Of a DNA stretch of 47,283 nucleotides, positions 16,537 to 23,722 are shown piece by piece (the first letter of the stretch is position 1; every line of letters starts with the position of its first letter). The stretch lies in NCBI GenBank assembly GCA_948467605.1, contig CAOKET010000010.1, positions 1 through 47,283 on the forward strand, read 5' to 3'. The position numbers and the translations under genes are program-made. The notes under the pieces were generated by a model that saw only the letters and a program-made list of their open reading frames with translations, made no database searches and was not told where the DNA came from. This DNA is from an uncultured Mycoplasmatota bacterium (lineage in GTDB: Bacteria > Bacillota_I > Bacilli_A > RF39 > UBA660).

Positions 16537-17394
16537 ATGGTTAAATATGTAGATGACTGGAAAGATTATAAATGTGTGGATACTGGTAGTGGTGAAAAAT
16601 TAGAGATAATAGGTAATGTTAGAGTAAGGCGTCCTGACCCTTGGTGTATATGGAGTAAACAGAATAAGCAAGTCTGGGATGATGTAGATGCATATTATCA
16701 CAGAAGTAATAGTGGTGGTGGTTACTGGGAATATAGGAAAAATATAAATGAATTCTGGAATATAAATTATAGAAATTATAAATTTAGGGTTTCTCTTACT
16801 CCATTTAAACATATTGGTTTATTTCCAGAGCAAGCATATAATTGGAATTTTATTGAAGAAAAATTAAGTGGCACTAAGGATAAAAAAGTATTAAATCTTT
16901 TTGCATATACAGGTGCTGCTTCTATTGTTGCTGCTAAAAGCGGGGCATCTGTTACACAAATTGATGCATCTCGTGGTATGAATGAATGGGCCAAGGAAAA
17001 TGCCAAATTAAATGGTGTTGATAATAAAATAAGGTTTATTACAGATGATGTTATTAAATTTGTAGAAAGAGAGATAAGGCGTGGCAATAAATACGATGGA
17101 ATAATAATGGATCCACCTAGTTATGGAAGAGGTCCTAATAAAGAGTTATGGCGTTTGGAGGATAACTTATATGAGTTAATTGATAAAACATTACAACTTC
17201 TTAGTGATGAACCAATATTTTTTATAGTAAATTGCTATAGTAGTGGTATTACCCCATTAATATTAGAAAACTTACTTAACAATACTATAAAGAATAAATA
17301 TAATGGTCAAGTAGAAACTAATGAACTTGGACTACCAGTAAATAACCAAAATATTATATTACCATGCGGAATATATGGTAGGTGGAGTAAATGA
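16537..17394 (+). CDS. Class I SAM-dependent methyltransferase, RlmI/RlmK-like
   Basis: This Rossmann-fold methyltransferase resembles COG1092 rRNA methyltransferases. The 285 residues include motif I as NLFAYTGAAS at 120-129, an acidic motif II (QIDASRGMNEWAKEN) and the catalytic DPPSYGRG at 192-199. The DPPSY motif is that of base-methylating RlmI-type enzymes acting on 23S rRNA. The PUA domain that starts RlmI is absent, replaced by about 90 residues with VRRPDPWCIW and a Trp/Tyr-rich stretch, as in the shorter Firmicutes homologues. Its stop overlaps the start of the pseudouridine synthase by four bases (ATGA at 17391-17394), so two RNA-modification enzymes are coupled. Confidence 0.88.
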   Translation: MVKYVDDWKDYKCVDTGSGEKLEIIGNVRVRRPDPWCIWSKQNKQVWDDVDAYYHRSNSGGGYWEYRKNINEFWNINYRNYKFRVSLTPFKHIGLFPEQAYNWNFIEEKLSGTKDKKVLNLFAYTGAASIVAAKSGASVTQIDASRGMNEWAKENAKLNGVDNKIRFITDDVIKFVEREIRRGNKYDGIIMDPPSYGRGPNKELWRLEDNLYELIDKTLQLLSDEPIFFIVNCYSSGITPLILENLLNNTIKNKYNGQVETNELGLPVNNQNIILPCGIYGRWSK

Positions 17395-18059
17395 AATTAA
17401 ATATAATATACGAGGATAATCATATATTAGTAGTAGAGAAAATTCCAAATATACCAAGTCAAAAAGATAATACAAATGATATAGATATGCTTACACTAGT
17501 TAAGTCTTATATTAAAGAAAAGTATAAAAAGCCAGGTAATGTGTATGTTGGATTAGTTCATAGGTTAGATAGGCCAGTTGGTGGTATAATGGTATTTGCA
17601 AAAACTTCTAAGGCGGCTTCTAGACTAAGTGATCAAATTAGAAAAAATGAATTAAAAAAGACTTATATAGCGGTTGTAAATGGTTCATTAAAGGAAAATA
17701 AAGGTACATGGATAGACTATTTAATTAAAGATGAAAAAAGTAATATTACATCTATTACGACTAAAGATAAGGGTAAGGAGGCAATACTTGATTACGAAGT
17801 ATTATCTGAGTTAGATAATATTAGTTTATTAAAAATCAATCTTAAAACAGGTAGATCTCATCAAATAAGAGTTCAAACATCAAGTAGGGGACATTATATT
17901 ATCGGTGATGGTAAATATGGTATTAATAAAGAAAATATTAATATTGCATTATTTGCATACAGTTTGGAATTTATACATCCAACTACTAAGGTAAAACTTG
18001 CATTTAAACTAGATTTACCAAAAAAATATCCATATAATTTATTTAATATAGGGATTTAA
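17391..18059 (+). CDS. RluA-family pseudouridine synthase
   Basis: The 222-residue enzyme isomerises uridine to pseudouridine in rRNA or tRNA. The active-site motif HRLDRPVGGIMVFAKT is at residues 57-72 with the catalytic aspartate D60, and GRSHQIRVQ is the conserved KIN-like C-terminal motif. There is no N-terminal S4 RNA-binding domain, so it is the short form, like RluA/TruC-type enzymes, and the exact target uridine cannot be assigned. It is coupled to the methyltransferase upstream through an ATGA overlap. Confidence 0.92.
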   Translation: MKLNIIYEDNHILVVEKIPNIPSQKDNTNDIDMLTLVKSYIKEKYKKPGNVYVGLVHRLDRPVGGIMVFAKTSKAASRLSDQIRKNELKKTYIAVVNGSLKENKGTWIDYLIKDEKSNITSITTKDKGKEAILDYEVLSELDNISLLKINLKTGRSHQIRVQTSSRGHYIIGDGKYGINKENINIALFAYSLEFIHPTTKVKLAFKLDLPKKYPYNLFNIGI

Positions 18060-18077
18060 TATATACCAAATTAAAAT

Positions 18078-18105
18078 CCTCTCATATAATAAAACGAATG
18101 AGAGG
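18078..18105 (+). promoter_or_regulatory. Hairpin covering the ribosome binding site of the tiny gene
   Basis: CCTCTCAT (18078-18085) and ATGAGAGG (18098-18105) form a perfect 8-bp stem with a 12-base loop. The right arm is the GAGAGG ribosome binding site of the 18114-18206 gene, so the folded leader would hide it. No U-run follows on the plus strand, which argues against a terminator for the pseudouridine synthase gene. Confidence 0.55.
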
Positions 18106-18113
18106 TGTTAATT

Positions 18114-18206
18114 ATGTGTTGTGGTGGAAACCAACAAAATAAATGCGGATGCGGATTTAGCTTTTTATTAGTATTATTCATTCTTTTAGTTATAATTATA
18201 TTCTAA
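18114..18206 (+). CDS. Tiny YjcZ-like membrane protein (30 residues)
   Basis: The 30-residue protein begins MCCGGNQQNKCGCG and ends in a hydrophobic tail FSFLLVLFILLVIIIF. The Gly-rich start leading into GF(x)nLLVLFILLVIII is the pattern of the tiny transmembrane YjcZ family of Bacilli, members of which are often sporulation associated. The four cysteines are unusual for it. GAGAGGTG stands eight bases before the ATG, and a strong terminator (18213-18235) directly follows, so the gene is well framed by signals despite its length. Function is unknown; nothing here shows sporulation. Confidence 0.7.
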   Translation: MCCGGNQQNKCGCGFSFLLVLFILLVIIIF

Positions 18207-18212
18207 TTCACT

Positions 18213-18235
18213 AGGGACTAAATTAGTCCCTTTTT
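18213..18235 (+). terminator. Terminator of the tiny gene
   Basis: AGGGACT (18213-18219) and AGTCCCT (18225-18231) form a 7-bp stem with an AAATT loop, followed by TTTTT. It overlaps the dinB stop codon on the other strand. Confidence 0.85.
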
Positions 18236-19404
18236 ATTTTGGTTGCATTTATAAAAATATCTTTGCCATATTTATTTTTTAAATGGTCTACTACCTTTTG
18301 TACTTCAGAAAAATCTTCGGTTTCATCATCAAAAAGTGATAATTGTTTTGACCTTTTTTCTGTAAAATTTGTAACTCTTACACCAATCAATCTTACCTTC
18401 TCATCTCCCATCATTGATTTTAATAATTGTCTAGCAATGCTATATATATCATGTGTTGTATTTATAGCATTATCAACTTTTTTTTGATGGGAATATACTT
18501 TAAATGAAGAGGTTTTTAACATAACTGAAACTGTATAGCAATAGTAATTCATACTTCTTAATCTAAATCCAACCATTTCACATAACTCTAATAATTTTTC
18601 CTCCAAAATAGGGATTTCATATATATCATATGGAAATGTTTCAGAATTACTAATTCCATCTTGTCTCTCTTCTTCATGAACTGGGCTATCATCAATGCCA
18701 TTAGCATAGCTTTTCATCATAATGCCTCTACTTTTAAAATGCCTTATTAGAAAGTTTATATCTGCATTTGCTAAATCACCGATAGTTTTTATATTAAATT
18801 TTTTTAATATATCAGCGCTCTTTTTACCAACCATGAATAAATTATCTACTGAAAGTGGCCACATTTTTTTATGTATTTCGTTCATAAATAGAGTGTGTAC
18901 TTTATTAGGTTTTTCGAAATCGGATGCCATTTTAGCACATAATTTATTTTCGGCAACCCCTATATTGACTGTAAAACCTAATTTTTCATGAATTTCTTTA
19001 CTGATTTTATATGCTAAAGTAATAGGATCTCCAAATAATTTATCAGTACCAGTCATGTCTAAAAAACATTCATCTATAGAAAACATTTCTATATCTGGTG
19101 AAAATTTACTTAAGTAATCATATAATTCATCAGAGTATTTCTTATATATGGAATAATCTGATGGTATAATAACTAAATTAGGGCATTTGCATCTTGCCTG
19201 ATATAAAGTTTCAGCAGTTACTATACCATATTTTTTAGCAACCTGACTTTTTGCTAAAACAACACCTTTTCTAGCACTCTCATCCCCACCAATAACTGAT
19301 GGAATAGTTCTAAGGTCTACCTTATATCCATTTTTTAATCTTTCAACTGCAGTCCAAGATAAAAATGCATTATTAACGTCTATATGAAAGATTATTCTTT
19401 TCAT
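18223..19404 (-). CDS. dinB: DNA polymerase IV, Y-family
   Basis: This error-prone translesion polymerase has 393 residues. The catalytic metal ligands are D9 in HIDVNNAF and D111-E112 in FSIDECFLDMTG, and the palm, finger, thumb and little-finger regions are all present. AALDD-like beta-clamp binding is suggested by QLSLFDD near residue 366, a typical clamp-binding motif. FHIDVNNAFLSW with asparagine in place of the usual MDxFFAS phenylalanines is a variant often seen in Firmicutes DinB/UvrX-like proteins. TTGGTGATAAT precedes the ATG. No LexA box was noticed in the short gap upstream. Confidence 0.94.
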   Translation of the reverse strand: MKRIIFHIDVNNAFLSWTAVERLKNGYKVDLRTIPSVIGGDESARKGVVLAKSQVAKKYGIVTAETLYQARCKCPNLVIIPSDYSIYKKYSDELYDYLSKFSPDIEMFSIDECFLDMTGTDKLFGDPITLAYKISKEIHEKLGFTVNIGVAENKLCAKMASDFEKPNKVHTLFMNEIHKKMWPLSVDNLFMVGKKSADILKKFNIKTIGDLANADINFLIRHFKSRGIMMKSYANGIDDSPVHEEERQDGISNSETFPYDIYEIPILEEKLLELCEMVGFRLRSMNYYCYTVSVMLKTSSFKVYSHQKKVDNAINTTHDIYSIARQLLKSMMGDEKVRLIGVRVTNFTEKRSKQLSLFDDETEDFSEVQKVVDHLKNKYGKDIFINATKIKRD

Positions 19405-19452
19405 ATTATCACCAAATAAATTATATCAAACATACTTTCGCAAATCAACAAT

Positions 19453-19491
19453 AAAAAAATTTAAGAAAATAGTTATGCTTTTCTTAAATTT
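19453..19491 (-). terminator. Terminator of the three-repeat gene
   Basis: AAATTTAAGAAAA (19457-19469) and TTTTCTTAAATTT (19479-19491) form a perfect 13-bp stem, with the stop codon in the 9-base loop. On the minus strand it is followed by seven U. Confidence 0.8.
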
Positions 19492-20342
19492 GGTGTTTTT
19501 GGTATATAAGTTTTAATAACTTCGTATTTACCTTCAATCCCAGTTTCTACTAGTTGTATAATGTCATCATCGCTATATAAATCATTCTCTTTAACAGCAA
19601 CTACTGGAAAACAATTATCACCTATTGGTTTTTTTACAATAGATATTGTATCATCAAAGTTTTGTTTTAATATGATAATATCCTTTCGATTAGGTTTCTT
19701 GTCTAATTTGTCAATACTAATAAATCTAAGACTTGGTTCATTAGTAGGAGTTACAATATCTGTACCTTTTACACATATATTGTTCTTATCATATCCTGCA
19801 ACTACATGATAACTATTATTAATTACGCTTACACTTCTAACCTTACTTTCGCCATACTTTTTTATTAATTCTGAATCTTTATATTTATCTATAAGACGTA
19901 TAGTAGGACCATGCCATTCTACACTTCCATCAATTAAATATATAGATTCTCTAACTTGCTCTGTTTTTTTAAGAGTAATATTGTCAGTTTTAAAAGTTCC
20001 ATCAGCATTTTGTACCAGAATTTTTAGACTATCATTATTTTTAATATCAATCAAATCCATATCATCTTTAAATAAAAATTTTATTTCTGTTACTCTTTCT
20101 AAATGATTAATTTTATTATATCCACATTCTTCTATCAATTTAACATCTTCATTTTCATCTATTATATATATAATTGGCCCTATTTGTCGTTGAAACTCCC
20201 CAATTGAACTACTCATCATATAAGGAAAATTAGTAACGCTAAAAGTGCCATCATCATTTTGTCTAAGAACTCTTAAACTATCACAGTCTATCCTACGTTT
20301 TAAATTTATATCATCATAAAACAAAAAATTTATATTATCCAT
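19473..20342 (-). CDS. Unknown protein made of three diverged repeats
   Basis: I do not recognise the family. The 289 residues contain three copies of a unit of about 95 residues. Each opens with a strand of the type INFLFYDD / IKFLFKDD / LRFISIDK, continues to SLRVLRQNDDGTFS / SLKILVQNADGTFK / DIIILKQNFDDTIS, and closes with IDENEDVKLIEECG / IDKYKDSELIKKYG / SDDDIIQLVETG. The units start near residues 4, 88 and 205. There is no signal peptide or membrane segment, so it is probably cytoplasmic. GGAGGT precedes the ATG. Its promoter is preceded by a 31-base palindrome that shares its core with the site at the NrtR-like gene, so it is a likely target of that regulator. Confidence 0.7.
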   Translation of the reverse strand: MDNINFLFYDDINLKRRIDCDSLRVLRQNDDGTFSVTNFPYMMSSSIGEFQRQIGPIIYIIDENEDVKLIEECGYNKINHLERVTEIKFLFKDDMDLIDIKNNDSLKILVQNADGTFKTDNITLKKTEQVRESIYLIDGSVEWHGPTIRLIDKYKDSELIKKYGESKVRSVSVINNSYHVVAGYDKNNICVKGTDIVTPTNEPSLRFISIDKLDKKPNRKDIIILKQNFDDTISIVKKPIGDNCFPVVAVKENDLYSDDDIIQLVETGIEGKYEVIKTYIPKTPNLRKA

Positions 20343-20373
20343 ATCGTCAAACCTCCATTAAACTATACTATAT

Positions 20374-20403
20374 ATTATACATGTTTATTATTAATAGTGT
20401 CAA
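20374..20403 (-). promoter_or_regulatory. Promoter of the three-repeat gene
   Basis: On the minus strand TTGACA (complement of 20398-20403) and TATAAT (complement of 20374-20379) are 18 bases apart. The palindrome 20407-20437 begins three bases upstream of the -35. Confidence 0.8.
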
Positions 20404-20406
20404 CCA

Positions 20407-20437
20407 ATATTTTAGTGTATATATTACACTAAAATAT
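20407..20437. promoter_or_regulatory. 31-base palindrome, probable NrtR-like operator
   Basis: Two perfect 13-base arms (20407-20419, 20425-20437) flank TATAT. The core is GTGTA-N5-TACAC, the same core as the site at 21108-21124. It lies just upstream of the -35 of the three-repeat gene and contains the stop codon of the NrtR-like gene, so it may also act as a transcript-end hairpin. Confidence 0.7.
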
Positions 20438-21097
20438 ATTTTTATCCTCTATTATATTGTCTTTAAACTTATAATATTTGGCTGGTTTACCGACTTTCTT
20501 TACACCACTATAATTTACTTCATCAATTAAATTCAAAGATAAAAATTTTTTTCTAAAATTTCTTCTATCTATTGTTTTATTTAATAATGTAGAGTAAATC
20601 TTTGTAAGTTGTGGCATTGTAAAATATTCTGGTAATAAAACTTTTACTATGTTGGATTTTAATATAATCTTTTTTAAATATTCAATTGAATCTTTAAGGA
20701 TTGTATTGTGGTCGTAGCCTAAATCAGGAAGTTCTGATAATTTAAACCATTTAATATCATCTGTATTTTCTATTAGCAAACTTTTATCATTATTTACAAG
20801 TGCTACATAGGTAATTGCTACCATTCTAACAATATTTGTTCTAGTTGGATTGCTATATATTCCAAATTGCTCCATATAAAAATCATTATTAGATATTTTT
20901 TCTTTCAATTCTCTTCTTATACCTGATTCAATATCCTCATCATTATATATTGCCCCACCTGTTAAAATCCATTTACCAGCATATGGTCCAGCGTGCTCTT
21001 TAACAAGTAAAACCTTTATACTACTATCCTCTACAGTAAAAAGAGATACAATACCATGTATTCCTTGTCTAGCATATTTTTTATTTAATATATCCAT
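20429..21097 (-). CDS. NrtR-like regulator: degenerate NUDIX domain plus winged helix
   Basis: The 222 residues combine an N-terminal NUDIX domain (1-145) with a C-terminal winged-helix domain (about 155-215: LPEYFTMPQLTKIYSTLL, RRNFRKKFLSLNLI, GKPAKYYKF). This is the NrtR architecture, transcription factors that sense ADP-ribose or related NUDIX ligands. The NUDIX box starts at G48 and reads E54...R62-E63-L64-K65-E66-K67; the last metal-binding glutamate is lysine, so it probably binds but does not hydrolyse its ligand, as usual in NrtR. It has a TTGACA/TATTAT promoter overlapped by a palindrome, which suggests autorepression. No NAD genes are nearby, so the regulon may not be NAD metabolism. 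Confidence 0.85.
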   Translation of the reverse strand: MDILNKKYARQGIHGIVSLFTVEDSSIKVLLVKEHAGPYAGKWILTGGAIYNDEDIESGIRRELKEKISNNDFYMEQFGIYSNPTRTNIVRMVAITYVALVNNDKSLLIENTDDIKWFKLSELPDLGYDHNTILKDSIEYLKKIILKSNIVKVLLPEYFTMPQLTKIYSTLLNKTIDRRNFRKKFLSLNLIDEVNYSGVKKVGKPAKYYKFKDNIIEDKNIF

Positions 21098-21107
21098 ACT
21101 TCACCTC

Positions 21108-21124
21108 TGTGTATTACTTACACA
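21108..21124. promoter_or_regulatory. 17-base palindrome, probable autoregulatory operator
   Basis: TGTGTA and TACACA flank a 5-base spacer. The core GTGTA-N5-TACAC matches the palindrome at 20407-20437. It overlaps the predicted start and the edge of the -10 of the NrtR-like gene, a position typical of repression. Confidence 0.7.
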
Positions 21125-21152
21125 TAATATCACTCTACACCTATTATGTCAA
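21124..21152 (-). promoter_or_regulatory. Promoter of the NrtR-like gene
   Basis: On the minus strand TTGACA (complement of 21147-21152) and TATTAT (complement of 21124-21129) are exactly 17 bases apart. Transcription would start near 21117, inside the operator. Confidence 0.8.
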
Positions 21153-21438
21153 CCCTAAATATCATATAATAACTATATCAAATAACAAAAAAAATTACAA
21201 TAAAAAAAGAAATATGTATATAATTGTTTATTTCAAATTACTTATATATTATATAATATTATTTATATTTAATATCACTTTTTCTATTAGTAATTTTTAC
21301 AAATATCTTTTTTTACATCCCAAATTCTTTTTTCTTTGTCTTTTACCTTTTCAATTAAAATATAATTATATATCCATTCTAATTATGTCAGCTGCACTTT
21401 CAAAATTGACAAACCTTATATTGAATTGTTCTTCATAA
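21153..21438. other. Non-coding gap with a short gene remnant
   Basis: Between the NrtR-like promoter and the DUF1016 pseudogene the sequence is A/T-rich and holds no credible gene. On the minus strand, directly past the pseudogene stop, one frame reads NYEEQFNIRFVNFESAADI and stops near 21370; it looks like the tail of another lost gene. The long plus-strand frame across this stretch has no ribosome binding site and a Tyr/Phe/Leu-only composition, so it is not called. Confidence 0.4.
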
Positions 21439-22499
21439 TTAAATACTCTCATACCTACTTTCGTCATTTGCTAGTTCATATAACTCTTTCTCATCTCTAA
21501 TTATTTTAATTAATTCTTCTTTTGTCGGTAAATAAGTTAAATATTTGGAAGCATATACGTTTTTTATACTATCTCCTAAAGTCATTTCTACTATGGCATC
21601 ATCTTTATCTGCACAAAGTAGTATTCCTATAGGTTCATTTTATCCATCTATCATTTGAGTTTTTTATAGTAATTCACATACATTTGCATTTGCCCAATAT
21701 CTTGATGAGTAAGTTTTCCTATCTTTAAATCAATTATTACAAAACATTTCGCTAATCTGTTATAAAATATTAAATCTGGGTAATAATATTCTGAACCTAT
21801 TTTAATTCTTTGTTGACTAGATACATATGAGAAACCTCTTCCTAGTTCTAGTAAAAAATCTGTTAAATGTGATAATAATGCTTTCTCTAAATCTGTTTCT
21901 AAATAGTTTTTATTTTCCTTTAATCCTGCAAATTCAAAAATATATGGTGACTTTAGTATTTCTTCAGGATTTTTTTCAATAATTCCATTTTTTGATTCAT
22001 TTAAAACTGCTTCCTTATTTGGAGAAATTAAATATCTATCATATAACTTAGTGTTAATCTGTCTACTAAGTTCACGATATCCCCAATTAGATTTAATGGC
22101 TTCGAGTTCATAAAAATTTCTTTCTTCTTTTCTATCAAGTCTGATTAATTCTTGAAAGTGTGACCAAGATAATATGGTCGGCACTGCCGACCATATTGGA
22201 TATAAAGTATAAAATCTTCGCATTCTTCTGATACTAACAGAGGAAAAGCCACTACCAAATTCATTAGTAAGTTTAGAAGCCAATTCATCGATTATTTTTT
22301 TACCATAACTTTTTTTCGCACTATTTTCAGATAATTCGTAAGTAATTTTGCCAACATACCAATACACTTCTATCATAGTTGTATCTATATGTTTTAACAT
22401 TTTTCCCCTTGCAGTTATTATTTTGTTTCGTATATCTTGGTAAATGTTCTCTATTTTCATAAGTTCATTTTTATTACCTTCCATCGTTGCATTTTTCAT
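21439..22499 (-). pseudogene. DUF1016 (YhcG-type PDDEXK nuclease), frameshifted
   Basis: The intact part (22499 to 21651) carries the DUF1016 N-terminal domain (VEVYWYVGKITYELSEN-like helix, YGKKIIDELASKL, FSSVSIRRMRRFY, WSHFQELI) and the start of the PDDEXK nuclease (PDLIFYNRLAKCFVIIDLKIG). It then stops at NYYKKLK. Another frame carries on with NEPIGILLCADKDDA, LGDSIKNVYASKYLTYLP and ESI to a stop at 21439. Restoring one A in an A6 run (complement of 21656-21661) rejoins the frames, but an in-frame TAA remains a few codons on, so at least two lesions exist. The family is linked to phage defence or DNA repair in some hosts. Here it is probably dead. Confidence 0.85.
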
Positions 22500-22561
22500 T
22501 ATAATTTAAACACCTCCAATATTACTATTCGAGGTATTTTTTTATTTTCCTTTTAAATATT

Positions 22562-22584
22562 AAAAAAGCATGAAAATTCATGCT
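22562..22584 (-). terminator. Terminator at the end of the T4SS-like operon
   Basis: AGCATGAA (22567-22574) and TTCATGCT (22577-22584) form a perfect 8-bp inverted repeat (7 bp with a 4-base loop in practice); on the minus strand it is followed by UUUUUU. It lies at the stop codon of the last gene in the operon. Confidence 0.85.
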
Positions 22585-22942
22585 AATCATTTATTACATT
22601 ATTAAAGTCTGGATTAGATATTAGTTTAAGACAACTATTTACGCTATGTCCTGTTTCACTACTTTCATTTACATTTAAAAGATTAACTACCATTTTTACT
22701 AATCCTATTAAGAAGAATACAGCAACAGCAGCAATTATTCTTTTAATCATTAACCCTTGTACTTTTTTTCTGTCTTCATCTTTGCTTGTTATAACCATCT
22801 TTCCTAGGTCTATCATTGCAAGTATAATAAGCAATATTGGGATTGCTATTTGTATAATTGTTACAATTATACCAACTAAATTAACAATGTCATAAATTTG
22901 ACCATTTGGAGTGTCACAAAAATCTTGAAATAAAAAATACAT
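22583..22942 (-). CDS. VirB2-like small membrane protein (T4SS), copy 1
   Basis: The 119-residue protein has two or three membrane helices (about residues 22-45 and 65-90). The core is IIQIAIPILLIILAMIDLG, a polar loop TSKDEDRKKVQG, and IKRIIAAVAVFFLIGLVKM. The same core recurs in the 33810-34553 and 31855-33794 proteins. Small proteins with two helices and a basic-polar loop are the pattern of VirB2/TrbC pilin-like subunits, and the location at the end of a VirB3/B4/B6 operon supports that. There is no cleavable signal peptide. GAGAGGGGAATTT precedes the ATG. Pilin identity is inference from topology and context. Confidence 0.7.
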   Translation of the reverse strand: MYFLFQDFCDTPNGQIYDIVNLVGIIVTIIQIAIPILLIILAMIDLGKMVITSKDEDRKKVQGLMIKRIIAAVAVFFLIGLVKMVVNLLNVNESSETGHSVNSCLKLISNPDFNNVIND

Positions 22943-23000
22943 ATAAATTCCCCTCTCTTAATGATTATATATTATAACGATATGTCAAAATTTGTCAAGT

Positions 23001-23711
23001 TTATATTTGATTGTTTTTTGCTATTCTTCTTTTTAATATAAAGCATATAATAATTATAACGATTATACTTGGTACTGATATAAATAATATTAATTTCCAA
23101 TTTATTACCTTTTTTAGTTCAATTTCTATTGGTTTATTATACGCATTGTCTTTATTTATTATCCATGTATATTTTCCATTATTAACTTTATCAGCATTAC
23201 TAATTACTACTTCATAATCCCCACTTGTTGTTATATTTATTACTACTTCATCTAACATTTCATAGTATTTAAAACAATTAAATGATGAATCAGTATTTAT
23301 TTTTATGTTTTTATCTTCTATTTTAACGCTAAAATTGTCATAACAATAATTTGCAATTTTTGACAAATTATAGTTATCATGCTTGAATTTATATGAATAT
23401 TTTAATCCTACCTCATTAGATGTTGAAATCTTTTCCTTTTTGTAGTACTCTACTCCATCTTCTTTTTCAAATGTATAGTAATTTTCTGAGGAGCCATTTA
23501 ATGAACCAGTGTGTATATTATAATTATCATTCATAAATTCATTTACACTATACCCCCAGTATAGATTAGAAGGCTTATCCCATTCTATAGAATTATCCTG
23601 TTTAAGATATGTTATTTCTTCAATTTGTTTATTGTCTATATTAATATTATAGTTTACTGTGCAACCAGTCAATATAAAAACTGTAAGTAATAAGGTTGTT
23701 ATTTTTTTCAT
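23001..23711 (-). CDS. Lipoprotein with a C-terminal membrane segment (T4SS operon)
   Basis: The 236-residue protein starts with a lipoprotein signal peptide ending in LTGC (cysteine 17), so it is attached to the outer face of the membrane. A second membrane segment (about 205-226, LILFISVPSIIVIIIICFIL) ends in a basic tail KRRIAKN. The region between is extracellular. No family was recognised. It sits between the CHAP-domain hydrolase gene (11 bases away) and the VirB2-like gene. A structural or VirB7-like role in the secretion complex is possible but rests on position only. GGAGGGCTAAGC precedes the ATG. Confidence 0.75.
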   Translation of the reverse strand: MKKITTLLLTVFILTGCTVNYNINIDNKQIEEITYLKQDNSIEWDKPSNLYWGYSVNEFMNDNYNIHTGSLNGSSENYYTFEKEDGVEYYKKEKISTSNEVGLKYSYKFKHDNYNLSKIANYCYDNFSVKIEDKNIKINTDSSFNCFKYYEMLDEVVINITTSGDYEVVISNADKVNNGKYTWIINKDNAYNKPIEIELKKVINWKLILFISVPSIIVIIIICFILKRRIAKNNQI

Positions 23712-23722
23712 GCTTAGCCCTC

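Noticed and set aside
21109-21438. Plus-strand frame of 109 codons next to the DUF1016 pseudogene
   Set aside because: It has no ribosome binding site, starts inside the NrtR-like promoter, and its composition (Tyr/Phe/Leu/Ile only) is that of AT-rich non-coding DNA.
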